Assembly (NCBI RefSeq): GCF_900101505.1
Contig: NZ_FMZI01000010.1
Coordinates: 62,001 to 126,000 of the forward strand
Length of the DNA: 64,000 nucleotides
Direction of reading: 5' to 3'
Origin: Antarctobacter albus
Lineage (GTDB): Bacteria > Pseudomonadota > Alphaproteobacteria > Rhodobacterales > Rhodobacteraceae
Of the stretch, positions 16,561 to 25,369 are shown one piece after another. The notes below the pieces were generated by a model, which did not search any database, had not been told where the DNA came from, and saw only the letters and a list, made by a program, of their open reading frames with translations. The translations under genes were made by a program, and so were the position numbers. Numbering within the stretch: position 1 is the first letter of the stretch; each line of letters begins with the position of its first letter.

Positions 16561-17006
16561 TCGATCTCCTCCACCTGGTCGATGTAATCAGAATAGCCCT
16601 CGGCCGCCATGTCGTCACGGTGGATGAACCGCAGCGAGGCCGAGTTGATGCAGTAGCGCAGGCCGCCCCGGTCCATCGGCCCGTCAGGGAAGACATGGCC
16701 TAGGTGGCTGTCCCCGTGGCGCGACCGCACCTCGGTCCGGATCATGCCATGCGTGGTGTCACGCAGCTCGACGATATTGTCCGGCTCGATGGGTTTGACA
16801 AAGCTCGGCCAGCCGCAGCCCGATTCGTATTTCGCGGCGCTGGCGAACAGAGGCTCGCCCGAAACCACGTCCACGTAGATGCCCGGCTCTTTCATGTGCA
16901 AGTATTCGCCGGTCCCCGGGCGCTCTGTTCCGCTCTCCTGGGTGACGTGGTACTGCTCGGGCGTCAGGCTGTGGATAACCTCCGGTCTTCGTTCATATTT
17001 TGCCAA
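16557..17006 (-). CDS. msrB: Peptide-methionine (R)-S-oxide reductase MsrB
   Basis: A 149-residue enzyme for the R form of methionine sulfoxide. [24 protein letters not shown] and [11 protein letters not shown] are present, the last holding the catalytic cysteine. The two CxxC pairs that bind structural zinc in many MsrBs are missing: the first site reads VVSGEPLF. This is thus a zinc-free form, a known subgroup. GGAGGA-like bases (GAGAGGAGAAC on the minus strand) precede the ATG. It is the first gene of the msrB-msrA pair; no regulator is adjacent. Confidence 0.95.
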   Translation of the reverse strand: MAKYERRPEVIHSLTPEQYHVTQESGTERPGTGEYLHMKEPGIYVDVVSGEPLFASAAKYESGCGWPSFVKPIEPDNIVELRDTTHGMIRTEVRSRHGDSHLGHVFPDGPMDRGGLRYCINSASLRFIHRDDMAAEGYSDYIDQVEEIE

Positions 17007-17190
17007 GTTGTTCTCCTCTCGGATCGGGTCCTGTCCTGTCCCTGCATAACATGGGTTTCATCGGCGCAAATCAAAGCCCGTTGTCACGGACCTCACGTTG
17101 CCTTGCGCGCCTCTTGCGCGAACCGGGTGTGGCTGCCATGTAACGGTCGAGTGACAAGCTCTTTCTCCCAAGAAACCGAGGTGTCGCTCC

Positions 17191-17217
17191 GGGCGCTGAG
17201 ATGGCAGCTCAGCGCCC
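17191..17217. other. Perfect 10-bp stem-loop at the queG stop
   Basis: GGGCGCTGAG (17191-17200) and CTCAGCGCCC (17208-17217) enclose 7 bases; the right arm covers the end of queG. No T run follows on the minus strand, so it may protect the mRNA end or act with Rho instead of ending transcription alone. The rest of 17007-17190 shows no gene. Confidence 0.5.
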
Positions 17218-18258
17218 GTCCCCTTGTTCCGATCCCAGGCGCAGCACGGCCCAGCGGGCCGCGTCACGCACCGCCGGGTCCGCATCCTCGCAAAGCGACT
17301 GGACAACGGGTCTCAGCTCGGGCCGGCCAGAGTTGCCGATGGCATAACAGGTGTTCCGCACCATCCGGTCCCGCCCGATCCGCTTGATCGGAGAGCCGGA
17401 GAACCGCGCCCGGAACGCCGCGTCGTCCAGAACGGCCAGGTCCGCCAGCGGCGGCGCCAACAGGTCCGGGCGCGCGTGGTATTTCACCTCTTCGGCGCGG
17501 CGGGCGAACTTGTTCCAGGGGCAGACCGCCAGGCAGTCGTCACAGCCGTAGATCCGATTTCCCAGCGCGGGCCGCAGCGCCTCGTCCACCGGCCCCTTGT
17601 GCTCGATGGTCAGGTAGGAAATGCAGCGCCGCGCGTCCAGCTGGTAAGGCGCGGGAAAGGCCCCGGTCGGGCAGATGTCCAGGCAAGCCCGGCACGATCC
17701 GCAGTGATCCCGCTCGGCCCCGTCCACCTCCATCTCCAGCGTGGTAAAGACACAGCCCAGGAACAGCCAGGATCCCAGCTCGCGGCTGACCAGGTTGGTG
17801 TGCTTGCCCTGCCAGCCCAGCCCCGCCGCCTGCGCCAAGGGCTTTTCCGGCACCGGCGCGGTATCGACAAAGACCTTCACCTCGCCGCCCGCCTCGGCGA
17901 TCAGCCAGCGCGCCAGCCGCTTCAACCGCTTCTTGACCACGTCATGATAATCGCGGTGCTGGGCATAGACGCTGATCGCCGCCCGGTCGCGCCGGTCCAA
18001 CACCTCCAGCGGATCGTGTTCGGGGCCATAATTCTCGCCCAGCATGATGACAGACCGCGCCTCGGGCCAGAGGACATCGGGCGCCCCGCGCCAGTGCACC
18101 CGATCCGCCAGCCAGTCCATCTGCCCGTGATAGCCCCGGTCCAGGAAGGCGCGCAGCCTGCCCATCACTTCGGGCACGTCGCCGGGCCGGCAGATGCGCG
18201 CCTGTGCAAAGCCGATGTCCCGCGCTTCGTCCTTCAGGCGTTCGGTCAGTTCCCTCAC
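17209..18258 (-). CDS. queG: Epoxyqueuosine reductase QueG
   Basis: A 349-residue cobalamin and iron-sulfur enzyme that carries out the last step of queuosine synthesis on tRNA wobble bases. Two 4Fe-4S motifs are clear, [15 protein letters not shown] and [37 protein letters not shown] is the family's catalytic and B12-binding region, beginning with the conserved Asp. The C-terminal HEAT-like part ends [15 protein letters not shown]. It lies downstream of the GST gene, with a copy of the dispersed motif in the 99-base gap. Confidence 0.95.
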   Translation of the reverse strand: MRELTERLKDEARDIGFAQARICRPGDVPEVMGRLRAFLDRGYHGQMDWLADRVHWRGAPDVLWPEARSVIMLGENYGPEHDPLEVLDRRDRAAISVYAQHRDYHDVVKKRLKRLARWLIAEAGGEVKVFVDTAPVPEKPLAQAAGLGWQGKHTNLVSRELGSWLFLGCVFTTLEMEVDGAERDHCGSCRACLDICPTGAFPAPYQLDARRCISYLTIEHKGPVDEALRPALGNRIYGCDDCLAVCPWNKFARRAEEVKYHARPDLLAPPLADLAVLDDAAFRARFSGSPIKRIGRDRMVRNTCYAIGNSGRPELRPVVQSLCEDADPAVRDAARWAVLRLGSEQGDGR

Positions 18259-18269
18259 GACTCCCCCTG

Positions 18270-18292
18270 CTTCTTCTTGGCAAAAATACTCC
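18270..18292 (-). repeat. Dispersed intergenic motif, copy 3
   Basis: On the minus strand this reads GGAGTATTTTT then GCCAAGAAGAAG, the best match to the consensus. It lies 12 bases upstream of queG in the same orientation. Confidence 0.75.
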
Positions 18293-18357
18293 GGGGGAGT
18301 CCCGCAGGGACGGGGGCAGCGCCCCCACCGATCTTTCGCAGAAAGATCGCCTCGGTT

Positions 18358-19023
18358 TCAGAAATCCAGGTCGGCATAATGGGCAGGCGGCGGGAACCCC
18401 GGCACCTGGTCGGCCAGGATGGCGCGGAAGGCCGGACGCGACTTGATCTTGGCGTACCAGTCCTTGACCACGCTCGACCGGTTCCAGTCCACGTCAGAGA
18501 TGTAGTCCAGCGCCGACAGATGCGCGGCGGCGGCGAAATCGGCCAGGGTCATGTTGTCGCCTGCCAGCCAGCGCCGGTGATCCAGCAGCCAGGCCATGTA
18601 GTCGAGGTGATACTTGATCGCCTTGGCCCCGGCCTTGACGTTGCCGCTGTCGGGGAATCCGGCCTTCATCACCTTCTTGTTGACCCGCTCGTACAGCAGT
18701 TTCGACGTGACCTCGTTGTGGAACTTGTCGTCGAACCAGCCGACCAGGCGGCGCACCTCGTAGCGGGCGTCGGCGGACCGCGGCATCAGCGCCGGTTCGG
18801 GGTATTTCTCCTCGATCCATTCGCAGATCGCCGCCGACTCGGCCATGATCTTGCCGTCGATGCGCAGCACCGGCACCTTTGCCGCCGGGTTGCGGCGCAT
18901 GAAATCCGGGTCTTTCTCCCAGTAACGCTCCTCGACCAATTCGCATTCGATCTTCTTCTCGGCGAGGCTGAGACGGACCTTGCGGCAAAAGGGCGAGAGG
19001 GGGACGTGGTAGAGCTTGGCCAT
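18358..19023 (-). CDS. Glutathione S-transferase family protein
   Basis: A 221-residue protein with an N-terminal thioredoxin-like half (MAKLYHVPLSPFCRKVRLSL; the SPFCRK site carries both Ser and Cys) and a helical C-terminal half (DYMAWLLDHRRWLAGDNMTLADFAAAAHLSAL). KVPVLRIDG and AESAAICEWIEEKYP are the glutathione-binding cis-proline and Glu-Ser segments. Conjugation or deglutathionylation of an unknown compound is expected. The ATG at 19023 starts the conserved fold; the longer frame adds non-coding-like sequence. It probably shares a transcript with queG. Confidence 0.88.
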   Translation of the reverse strand: MAKLYHVPLSPFCRKVRLSLAEKKIECELVEERYWEKDPDFMRRNPAAKVPVLRIDGKIMAESAAICEWIEEKYPEPALMPRSADARYEVRRLVGWFDDKFHNEVTSKLLYERVNKKVMKAGFPDSGNVKAGAKAIKYHLDYMAWLLDHRRWLAGDNMTLADFAAAAHLSALDYISDVDWNRSSVVKDWYAKIKSRPAFRAILADQVPGFPPPAHYADLDF

Positions 19024-19190
19024 GACCTTCCGATGCCTGAGGGGAACCCCCTCTACTTGCCGTGAAAGCGGGCCGGGTTCAACGGGGTTGATCCGGGCAG
19101 GGGCGGACGCACTCGGTAATCCGCCCATTCAAGGCGCCGGAACCCTGTCCCGGCAGTCGCGGGGCGGCCCGTTCAGGCCGCCCTCGTGCC

Positions 19191-22100
19191 TTATTCGGGG
19201 GCGGAACGGCGGATACGGTACTGGGTCTCGGGCGCGAAATCGCCTTCGATCACCGTTTCGCCGCCATCGGCCCAGCGGACCGCGATGCGCACCGCCTTGT
19301 CCGCGTCGCCCAGCCCGAAATGCGCCACCGGCGCATCGAAGGACATGAAACCGCCGCCAAGCTGGATCTCCTGCATCCGCGTCACGCCTTGCGAATCCGT
19401 CACCGTGACCTCGGCGCCGATGCCGTCGCGGTTGCCCTGCAGATCCTCGAAACTCACCGTCAGCGCCTTGTTGTCCTGCGCGTTGTTGCGGAACACCGCC
19501 AGCGGCCCGTTCACCGTGTAGGTCACGATGTCCAGGTCGCCGTCGCCGTCCATGTCGAACCGCGTCGCGGCGGCGGTCATCAGGTAATCCTCAAGTCCGA
19601 AGGGGCCGGAGGATTCCACGAACCCCTTGCCGGTGTTGCGGAAGAACATGTTCGACGGGCTGACCTCGTTCGGGACCCAGGTGCCGTTGACGATATAGAC
19701 ATCCTTCCAGCCGTCCTCGTCGAAATCGGCGATCTTGGTGTCCCAGCTCCAGCCGCCGATATGCAGGCCCCAGTCCTTGGCCACATCCGCATAGCCGCCC
19801 GCGCCATCCGGCGTCAGCAGCACGTTGTAGTTCTTGATCTGCGGCAGGGCGGCGTCCGCCTCCTGCGCCTCGATCGGGCGCGGCGGCTTGAAGTGCACCA
19901 CGCAGTAGGAATGCGCCTTGACCTGGTCTTTGGGGATCATGTCGCAGATCGCGGCATCCTTGCGCTGGATCGCCAGGTCCTTGATCAGCATGGCCTTGCA
20001 TTCCACCTGGTCGCGCCCGGTCAGTTCCTGGCAGCGGCTGGCATAGGTCGGGTCAAAGCTGTTGCCCGACTTGTACCAGGTCTTGATCGCCATGTTCTTT
20101 TCGCAGGTCGCCCGCAGGTCATCGCGCTTGATGATCGCGCAATAGTGTTCCAGCGGCTGCATCTTGAGGATGTTGGACACGCCCGAGGACCGCCCGGCGA
20201 TCTGTGCCAGGTAAAGTTCCGGTGCGCCGTCGTTCATCAGGTCCGCCGTCTTGATCGCCATCGTCGTGGTGGTCGTATGCGGCATGGTTCCGTCCTGGTA
20301 GGTCACGGCGCGGAACCCGCCTTTGCCATCCCCCATGTAGAAATAGTCCGGAATCTCGAAGTCGTTGCCCAAAAGCAGGTCCTGGTTGCCGTCCCGGTCA
20401 AGGTCTGTGAACAGCATCGACAGTGTCTCGCCGGGGATGCCGGGCAGAACGGTGTAGGATGTGCCTGTCAGCGCGCCGTCCTCGTTCCAGACCACGCGGT
20501 TGCGCGATTCCTCACCCGGGATACGGCGATACCAGCCTGCGGACCAGTTCCCCAGGCCCAGGTCCAGGTCGCCGTCGCGGTCCGCGTCGCCGAAACTCAG
20601 CGCCATCGTCAAGAAGGTCCCCTCGGTGTTTTCCACCTTCTGCGGCGCACCGAACCCGTCGGGACCGTTCATCATGACGAAATTGCCGCCCCGGTAGGTG
20701 GCCAGGAAGAGGTCACGGAACCCATCGTTGTCGATATCCACGATCGCCGCGTTGAAGACCGGCGCATTGGCCAGTTCGCCCAGGTCGATCTCCATCGGGG
20801 AAAACTGGCCGGTGCCGTCATTGGCAAACAGCCGCAGACCCACCTCGGTCGAGGCGACCGCCAGATCGATGTCGCCGTCATTGTCGATGTCGCCCGAGGC
20901 CAGGCTGCGGCCCTCCCAGAAGGGAGGCCACATGTCGGCCATCGTGAACTCGATCGGTTGATCCAGCCCGATTTCCCAACCTTCAAGCCGGGTAAAGCCC
21001 CGGTCGGCGGTGGGCGAGGGATCTGCAAAGGGGCGCGGCTCGACGATGATGCGGGGCGCGTCCTCGGTGGTCACGGTCCAAGGGTCGCCCTCGGCGGCCT
21101 CGGCGGCCCAGAGCAGGCGCTGCGGTTCCTGAACCTCGCTGGTCAGCAGGCGCAGCGCGCGGTCGGTCTGCCAGTCGTGGTAGTAATGCGCCCCGGCGCC
21201 TGCGAGGATGCCCAGCACGGCTATGCTGGCGCCCAGCTGGACGGCGGCCCGCATGCCCACGGATTGCGCGACGATGAAGAAGGAATAGATGCTGAAGCTG
21301 CCCAGGGTGAACAGCAGTGCCATCACGTAGCCGTGGCTGAGCCCGACCCCCAACAGCGCCCCCGTGACAACCACGTCAAAGGCGATGGGCACCGGCAGAA
21401 AGACCCCGACAAGGCCGATCAGCACCAGCGCAACCAGGCTGAAGGCCAGTCCGGTGATCAGGTCCTGCGGCAGCAGCGTTGCGACCACGGCGCCCAGGAT
21501 GCCTGCCAGCAACATCAGCGGCACGGTCATCTTGAAGATGTACCAAAGGTTCTTCAGGTAGCCGATGACCACGTCCTTGACGGCGTGGTGCACACCCGGC
21601 AGCGGGGCTGGCGGCACGGTGGCCACGCGCTGCGCCGGGGGCAGCTCGGTTTCCGGCAGATTTCGGCAGATCAGCGGCACGACCACGAGGATGACCAGCA
21701 GGCTGAGCGCGATCTTGGTCACGGCCATGTAGACCGGCAGCAGGCTGAACAGCATGGTCAGCACGACCACGTTCAGAGTCGGCGAGGCGATCATGGCCGA
21801 CAGGGTCGTTTCCGCCCTCAGGCCCCCGGAATACATCCCCCGTGCGATCGGTGCGGCACAATTCACGCAGACGCCCAGCGGCGTGCCGATGACCAGGCCC
21901 AGGGCGCTGTTGGCGAAACTGCCCTTGAAGCTCTTGCGCCGCACATAGGGCGCGGCGGTCAGAAAGGCGGCGGCAAAGAGCACGCCGAAGGTCATGCCCT
22001 TCTTGTTGGTGTTGATCCAGTTCAGCGTCGACCAGAACATCCGCTCCAGCACGGTCATGTCCTCGGTCAGGGCGAATTTCGCCTCGAAGCCCAGCGGGTC

Positions 22101-22253
22101 CTCCAACTGGATGGCGCCCGACATGATGGCCTTTTCCCCAAGCGCGGGGTAGCGCGATCCGGTCCAGAAGAGATAGGCCAGCACGACGACAATGGCCAAT
22201 GCGAACCCCAGGCGCAGCCAGTCGGTGCGGGGGCTTTGGGTGTCCGAGATCAT
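19191..22253 (-). CDS. ArsP/DUF318-like permease fused to FG-GAP (VCBS) motifs and a UnbV/ASPIC domain
   Basis: A 1020-residue fusion. Residues 1-355 are an inner-membrane permease of about eight helices with C129 and C132 in GVCVNCAAPI and then SPTLN (157-161), as in ArsP/DUF318 permeases. From about 450 follow seven DxDxDG-type calcium motifs (455, 506, 556, 617, 671, 843, 900) of the FG-GAP/VCBS propeller kind. Between the fifth and sixth lies an insert with six cysteines (705-784). Residues 925-1015 match the UnbV/ASPIC end of CRTAC1-type proteins. The propeller should lie outside the cytoplasmic membrane. No frameshift or stop breaks the join. Substrate and role are unknown; the neighbours upstream encode two exported proteins. 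Confidence 0.8.
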   Translation of the reverse strand: MISDTQSPRTDWLRLGFALAIVVVLAYLFWTGSRYPALGEKAIMSGAIQLEDPLGFEAKFALTEDMTVLERMFWSTLNWINTNKKGMTFGVLFAAAFLTAAPYVRRKSFKGSFANSALGLVIGTPLGVCVNCAAPIARGMYSGGLRAETTLSAMIASPTLNVVVLTMLFSLLPVYMAVTKIALSLLVILVVVPLICRNLPETELPPAQRVATVPPAPLPGVHHAVKDVVIGYLKNLWYIFKMTVPLMLLAGILGAVVATLLPQDLITGLAFSLVALVLIGLVGVFLPVPIAFDVVVTGALLGVGLSHGYVMALLFTLGSFSIYSFFIVAQSVGMRAAVQLGASIAVLGILAGAGAHYYHDWQTDRALRLLTSEVQEPQRLLWAAEAAEGDPWTVTTEDAPRIIVEPRPFADPSPTADRGFTRLEGWEIGLDQPIEFTMADMWPPFWEGRSLASGDIDNDGDIDLAVASTEVGLRLFANDGTGQFSPMEIDLGELANAPVFNAAIVDIDNDGFRDLFLATYRGGNFVMMNGPDGFGAPQKVENTEGTFLTMALSFGDADRDGDLDLGLGNWSAGWYRRIPGEESRNRVVWNEDGALTGTSYTVLPGIPGETLSMLFTDLDRDGNQDLLLGNDFEIPDYFYMGDGKGGFRAVTYQDGTMPHTTTTTMAIKTADLMNDGAPELYLAQIAGRSSGVSNILKMQPLEHYCAIIKRDDLRATCEKNMAIKTWYKSGNSFDPTYASRCQELTGRDQVECKAMLIKDLAIQRKDAAICDMIPKDQVKAHSYCVVHFKPPRPIEAQEADAALPQIKNYNVLLTPDGAGGYADVAKDWGLHIGGWSWDTKIADFDEDGWKDVYIVNGTWVPNEVSPSNMFFRNTGKGFVESSGPFGLEDYLMTAAATRFDMDGDGDLDIVTYTVNGPLAVFRNNAQDNKALTVSFEDLQGNRDGIGAEVTVTDSQGVTRMQEIQLGGGFMSFDAPVAHFGLGDADKAVRIAVRWADGGETVIEGDFAPETQYRIRRSAPE

Positions 22254-22351
22254 GTGTCCCTCTTGAATCCTGCCGACCTTCTGGCCGGTCTTTCACTTGG
22301 TGTTGCCGTGCCAGCCACAGGGCGTGGCCCGTGCACGGTGCATGCGGCGTG

Positions 22352-22382
22352 AAAACGCCCCGCCTGCGGGGGCAGACGGGGC
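22352..22382 (-). terminator. Rho-independent terminator after the fibre-like gene
   Basis: On the minus strand GCCCCGTCTGC pairs over 11 bp (one T-G) with GCAGGCGGGGC around CCCC, followed by GTTTTC. It lies between the fibre-like gene and the permease fusion gene, so these may be separate transcripts. Confidence 0.8.
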
Positions 22383-22428
22383 GCGTGTCACACCCGTTTC
22401 ATGGCGGAGGCACAGCCCCGCCCCCGGC

Positions 22429-23589
22429 TCAATCGACCTGGGTGGCCAGCGCTTCTTCCAGCACTTCGATCCGCTTGTTCAGCTGCGAAATGTAGATATG
22501 CGCGTGCTCCAGTTCGTTCAGCATGCCCAGAACCTTCTTGGTCAGGTCGTACTGGCCCGCCTCTGCGGTGGGGCCGACGTTGGGTAGGTAACCCAGGTCG
22601 TACATCATCTGCGCGCGGGCAGAGATCGGCAGGATATCGTAATCGGCGTCAAAAACCGCGTCACAGCCGATGGAACAGCTGCCCGTGGTGGTGATCGAGC
22701 CGGTGATCGTCAGGTCGCCGTTCGCGCCCAGCGTGAACTCTGCCGCGCCGCCGTTGCCGTTGATGATGAACCCGCCGCCCGCTGTGGCCAGCGCCCATTT
22801 GTCCGAGGTGTCGGTGTTCTGCATCCGCAGGCCCACCTCGCCGTTGTTGTCCAGTTTGATCAGGTTGCGCAGCGCCACCGACCCGTTGACCTCCTGGACA
22901 TAGAGCGTCGCTGTGCCATCGGAGCGGCGCACATGCAGTGCCTCGCTGGGGGCGTCTGTGCCGATGCCGATCTCGCCGGTCGAATCGATGTAGAGGCTGT
23001 CCTCGGGGGCGCCGGGCTTGGCGCGGAAGAACAGGCGAGAGCCGTTGGTCACGTCGCGGATGAAGAAGTTGGCCTCGTTCGCGGCGATGTCGTAGACCTG
23101 CGGGGCGAACCCGTCCGACCCGTCCTGCTCCAGGCGCAGGGTGGGGGTGTTGCCCTCGACCACGTGGATGTCGACCACCGGCTGCGCGGTCTTGATGCCC
23201 AGGTCGCCATCGGCTTCGACGTAGAGAGAGTTGGCCGGCGCGCCGGCCTCGACACGGAAGGGGATGCGCCCGGTGCTGTCGTCCTGGAAGGCCAGGTAGT
23301 TCAGCCCGCCGTTGGAGCTGTCGTTGGCGACGATCTGCCAGTCGACACTGGGAAAGCTGCCGCTGTTCGACGTGTCCAGGAACTTGATCCGCAGGTTGTT
23401 TTCCTTCAGCCGCAGCGTGTCGAAGCCGAAGTTTTCGCCGTTCACGCAGTCGGTGCCGACGCACAGGCTGCCGTCCACGATCACATCATCGAGGAAAACC
23501 TGGTCAGCCGCGGCCTGCTGGCCGATCATCATGCAGGCGCCGAGGCCCGCCGCTGCAAGTCCACGGGTCGGGAAGCTGGCTTTGCTCAT
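22429..23589 (-). CDS. Secreted fibre-like protein with C-terminal coiled coil
   Basis: A 386-residue exported protein (signal peptide ending QQAAA). The body is rich in short beta-type repeats, including GDLGIKTAQPVVDIHV and GEIGIGTDAPSEALHV, the pattern seen in phage tail fibres and trimeric fibre heads. The C-terminal 70 residues (FDADYDILPISARAQMMYDLGYLP, then LNELEHAHIYISQLNKRIEVLEEAL) look like a trimerising coiled coil; the peptidase S74 catalytic residues are not apparent. Cysteine pairs occur near both ends. The small secreted protein gene lies just upstream. Surface fibre or adhesin is the likeliest role; no phage genes surround it. Confidence 0.6.
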   Translation of the reverse strand: MSKASFPTRGLAAAGLGACMMIGQQAAADQVFLDDVIVDGSLCVGTDCVNGENFGFDTLRLKENNLRIKFLDTSNSGSFPSVDWQIVANDSSNGGLNYLAFQDDSTGRIPFRVEAGAPANSLYVEADGDLGIKTAQPVVDIHVVEGNTPTLRLEQDGSDGFAPQVYDIAANEANFFIRDVTNGSRLFFRAKPGAPEDSLYIDSTGEIGIGTDAPSEALHVRRSDGTATLYVQEVNGSVALRNLIKLDNNGEVGLRMQNTDTSDKWALATAGGGFIINGNGGAAEFTLGANGDLTITGSITTTGSCSIGCDAVFDADYDILPISARAQMMYDLGYLPNVGPTAEAGQYDLTKKVLGMLNELEHAHIYISQLNKRIEVLEEALATQVD

Positions 23590-23625
23590 GTTCTTGTTCC
23601 TTTTGCGCCTTTGATGTCTTGAAAT

Positions 23626-24048
23626 TCAGTTGTCGTCTTCGGTCATTTCGTCCGGAGTCGTTATGACGCCCCGCGAGACGATGAATTGACCGGTCAGGTA
23701 AAAGGATTCCGCAGCCATGTCGGATGCCAGGTCGCCGCGCCCGTTGTTCATCGGGTTCACGACCTTGACCTGCTTGTCCGTCGCCGCCGTCAGTTCGTAG
23801 CGATAAACCCCGTCCATCGCCTTGGCGCGGTCCAGCTCGAAGACCGGCGTGCCCGAAGAGGCAAAGACCGTCGTCACCTCACCCTGCGGAGAGACGACAT
23901 CCAGCGTGGCATTGGTCAGGCCCAGCCAGTTCACGAACCAGAAAGCCGTCGAGTTGTGTTGCGCCACTGGATCGGCGGCCTGGGCCATGCCGGCCAGGCT
24001 GGTGGTCAGCGCGGTCGCGATGATGGGTATGTATCGGAAAATCCGCAT
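23626..24048 (-). CDS. Small secreted protein, probably paired with the fibre-like protein
   Basis: A 140-residue protein with a signal peptide (MRIFRYIPIIATALTTSLAGMAQAA). The mature part begins DPVAQHNSTAFWFVNWLGL and ends with an acidic tail (EMTEDDN). It has no cysteines and appears beta-rich. I know no function. The ATG at 24048 has GGGACAG upstream; the frame open to 24195 would give a 49-residue basic extension without a signal peptide. The stop lies 36 bases before the fibre-like gene, so they are likely co-transcribed up to the terminator at 22352-22382. Confidence 0.65.
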   Translation of the reverse strand: MRIFRYIPIIATALTTSLAGMAQAADPVAQHNSTAFWFVNWLGLTNATLDVVSPQGEVTTVFASSGTPVFELDRAKAMDGVYRYELTAATDKQVKVVNPMNNGRGDLASDMAAESFYLTGQFIVSRGVITTPDEMTEDDN

Positions 24049-24164
24049 GTCTGTCCCGTGCAACGAAATCATGGGGCCGCGGCGGCACCGCGTCCCGTAT
24101 CTGAGCGAACTATGCATCGTCATGTTACGTTTGGTCAAGGAAATCACGCGTTTTGCGTGTATTT

Positions 24165-25367
24165 CTAATTTTCGGCATCGCGCCACTCGGACCATTTCGC
24201 CTCAGCCCGTTTCTGGGCTTCGTTGACCTGGTCAGCGGTCATGCGGGCGCTCCATTGCGCGTTCAGCCCGGTGGCGCCGTCAAAACCGGCGGACCCGGCA
24301 AGGACAAGCCACATCTGCCCGATGACATAGTCCTGTGGCACACCCGAACCCCGGAAATACATCATGGCGAGGTTGGCCATCGAGGGCGCATGCCCGGCCT
24401 CGGCGGCCCGGCGCAGCAATGTGGCGGCCCGGATCGCGCTGCGCGGGTCTGTGGTGCCTTGCTGCAACATCATGAAGGCCAACTGGAATTCCGCTACCGG
24501 GTCGCCACTGCGTGCGGCCCGTTCAAGCACCTTCAGGCCGGCCTGGTCCGTGGGAGGAGGGGCCAGCCGGGGATCGTAGATCACCTGCGGCGATTGCGCG
24601 CCCTTCGTGCCGCCGCCTTCGCCGCCACGCCGATAGTACTGCATGGCAAGCGCGTCGCTTTGCGGAACGCCAAATCCGTTCTCGTAAAGGACGCCGAGGT
24701 TGGTCAGCGCCTGCGGCAGCCCCTGGTCCGCGGCGGCCTTGAAAAGGTCGGCGGCCCGTTCATAGTCCTGCGCGACGCCGTTGCCCCGGACATACAGCAA
24801 CCCAAGGTTGTTGAGCGCGCGCAGGTGTCCCTGGTCTGCGGCCTGTCGATAAAGCCTTGCGGCCTCTTCGAAGTCTTGTGGTACGCCGGTGCCGTTCTGC
24901 AGCAGTACGGCCAGGCTGACCGCGGCCTCGACATGGCCTGCCTGCGCGGCCCTGCGATAGAGATCGGCAGCACGCGCCAGGCTGGCATCGTCAGTTTGCG
25001 TGCTTTCCAGAACCAGCCCCAGGTCGTGCAGGTGCTCTGCCGCGCCGCCCTTGGCCGCGCGTTCCAGCAGTTCGATGGCCCGGGGGATGTCGCGGGGCAC
25101 GCCAAGGCCCGCATGGTGCAAGCGGCCAAGCCGGTTGGCGGCCTGCAGGCTGCCCGCCTCGGCGGCCAGGCCATACCAGCGCGCCGCCCGGGCAAAGTTC
25201 TGCACCACTCCGTCGCCGGTCTCGAACCGTTCGGCCAGCGCCAGCTGCGCGGCCATGTCCCCGGCCTCTGCCGCCGTGCGCATGGCCGCCAGCGGATCGG
25301 TCTGCGCCTGGACCGCGGGGCTGACCAGGGCCAGCGCGATCGCCAGCGCGGAAACGGCGGCGCGCAC
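24165..25367 (-). CDS. Exported Sel1-repeat protein
   Basis: About 400 residues: a signal peptide (VSALAIALALVSPAVQAQ) followed by roughly nine Sel1-type TPR repeats, for example AARLYRQAADQGHLRALNNLGLLYVRGNGVAQDYERA. Such solenoids act as protein-binding scaffolds, often outside the cytoplasm. The GTG at 25367 is chosen because GGGGGG lies 8 bases before it; a TTG overlaps the previous stop as TTGA. The larger Sel1 gene directly upstream is translationally linked. The two may arose by duplication. Their place next to a type II secretion cluster suggests, but does not show, a link with export or its substrates. Confidence 0.8.
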   Translation of the reverse strand: MRAAVSALAIALALVSPAVQAQTDPLAAMRTAAEAGDMAAQLALAERFETGDGVVQNFARAARWYGLAAEAGSLQAANRLGRLHHAGLGVPRDIPRAIELLERAAKGGAAEHLHDLGLVLESTQTDDASLARAADLYRRAAQAGHVEAAVSLAVLLQNGTGVPQDFEEAARLYRQAADQGHLRALNNLGLLYVRGNGVAQDYERAADLFKAAADQGLPQALTNLGVLYENGFGVPQSDALAMQYYRRGGEGGGTKGAQSPQVIYDPRLAPPPTDQAGLKVLERAARSGDPVAEFQLAFMMLQQGTTDPRSAIRAATLLRRAAEAGHAPSMANLAMMYFRGSGVPQDYVIGQMWLVLAGSAGFDGATGLNAQWSARMTADQVNEAQKRAEAKWSEWRDAEN

Positions 25368-25369
25368 GG

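Noticed and set aside
16557-17006. MsrB as damaged because the zinc cysteines are missing
   Set aside because: Zinc-free MsrB proteins are a known, active form and all catalytic segments are present.
19320-22352. A 1010-codon open frame on the plus strand
   Set aside because: It lies wholly opposite the permease-propeller gene; long antisense frames are common in GC-rich DNA, and its product is rich in His, Arg and Gln without any domain.
22429-23589. Prophage remnant suggested by the tail-fibre-like gene
   Set aside because: The product has a signal peptide and no capsid, terminase, integrase or tail genes lie nearby.
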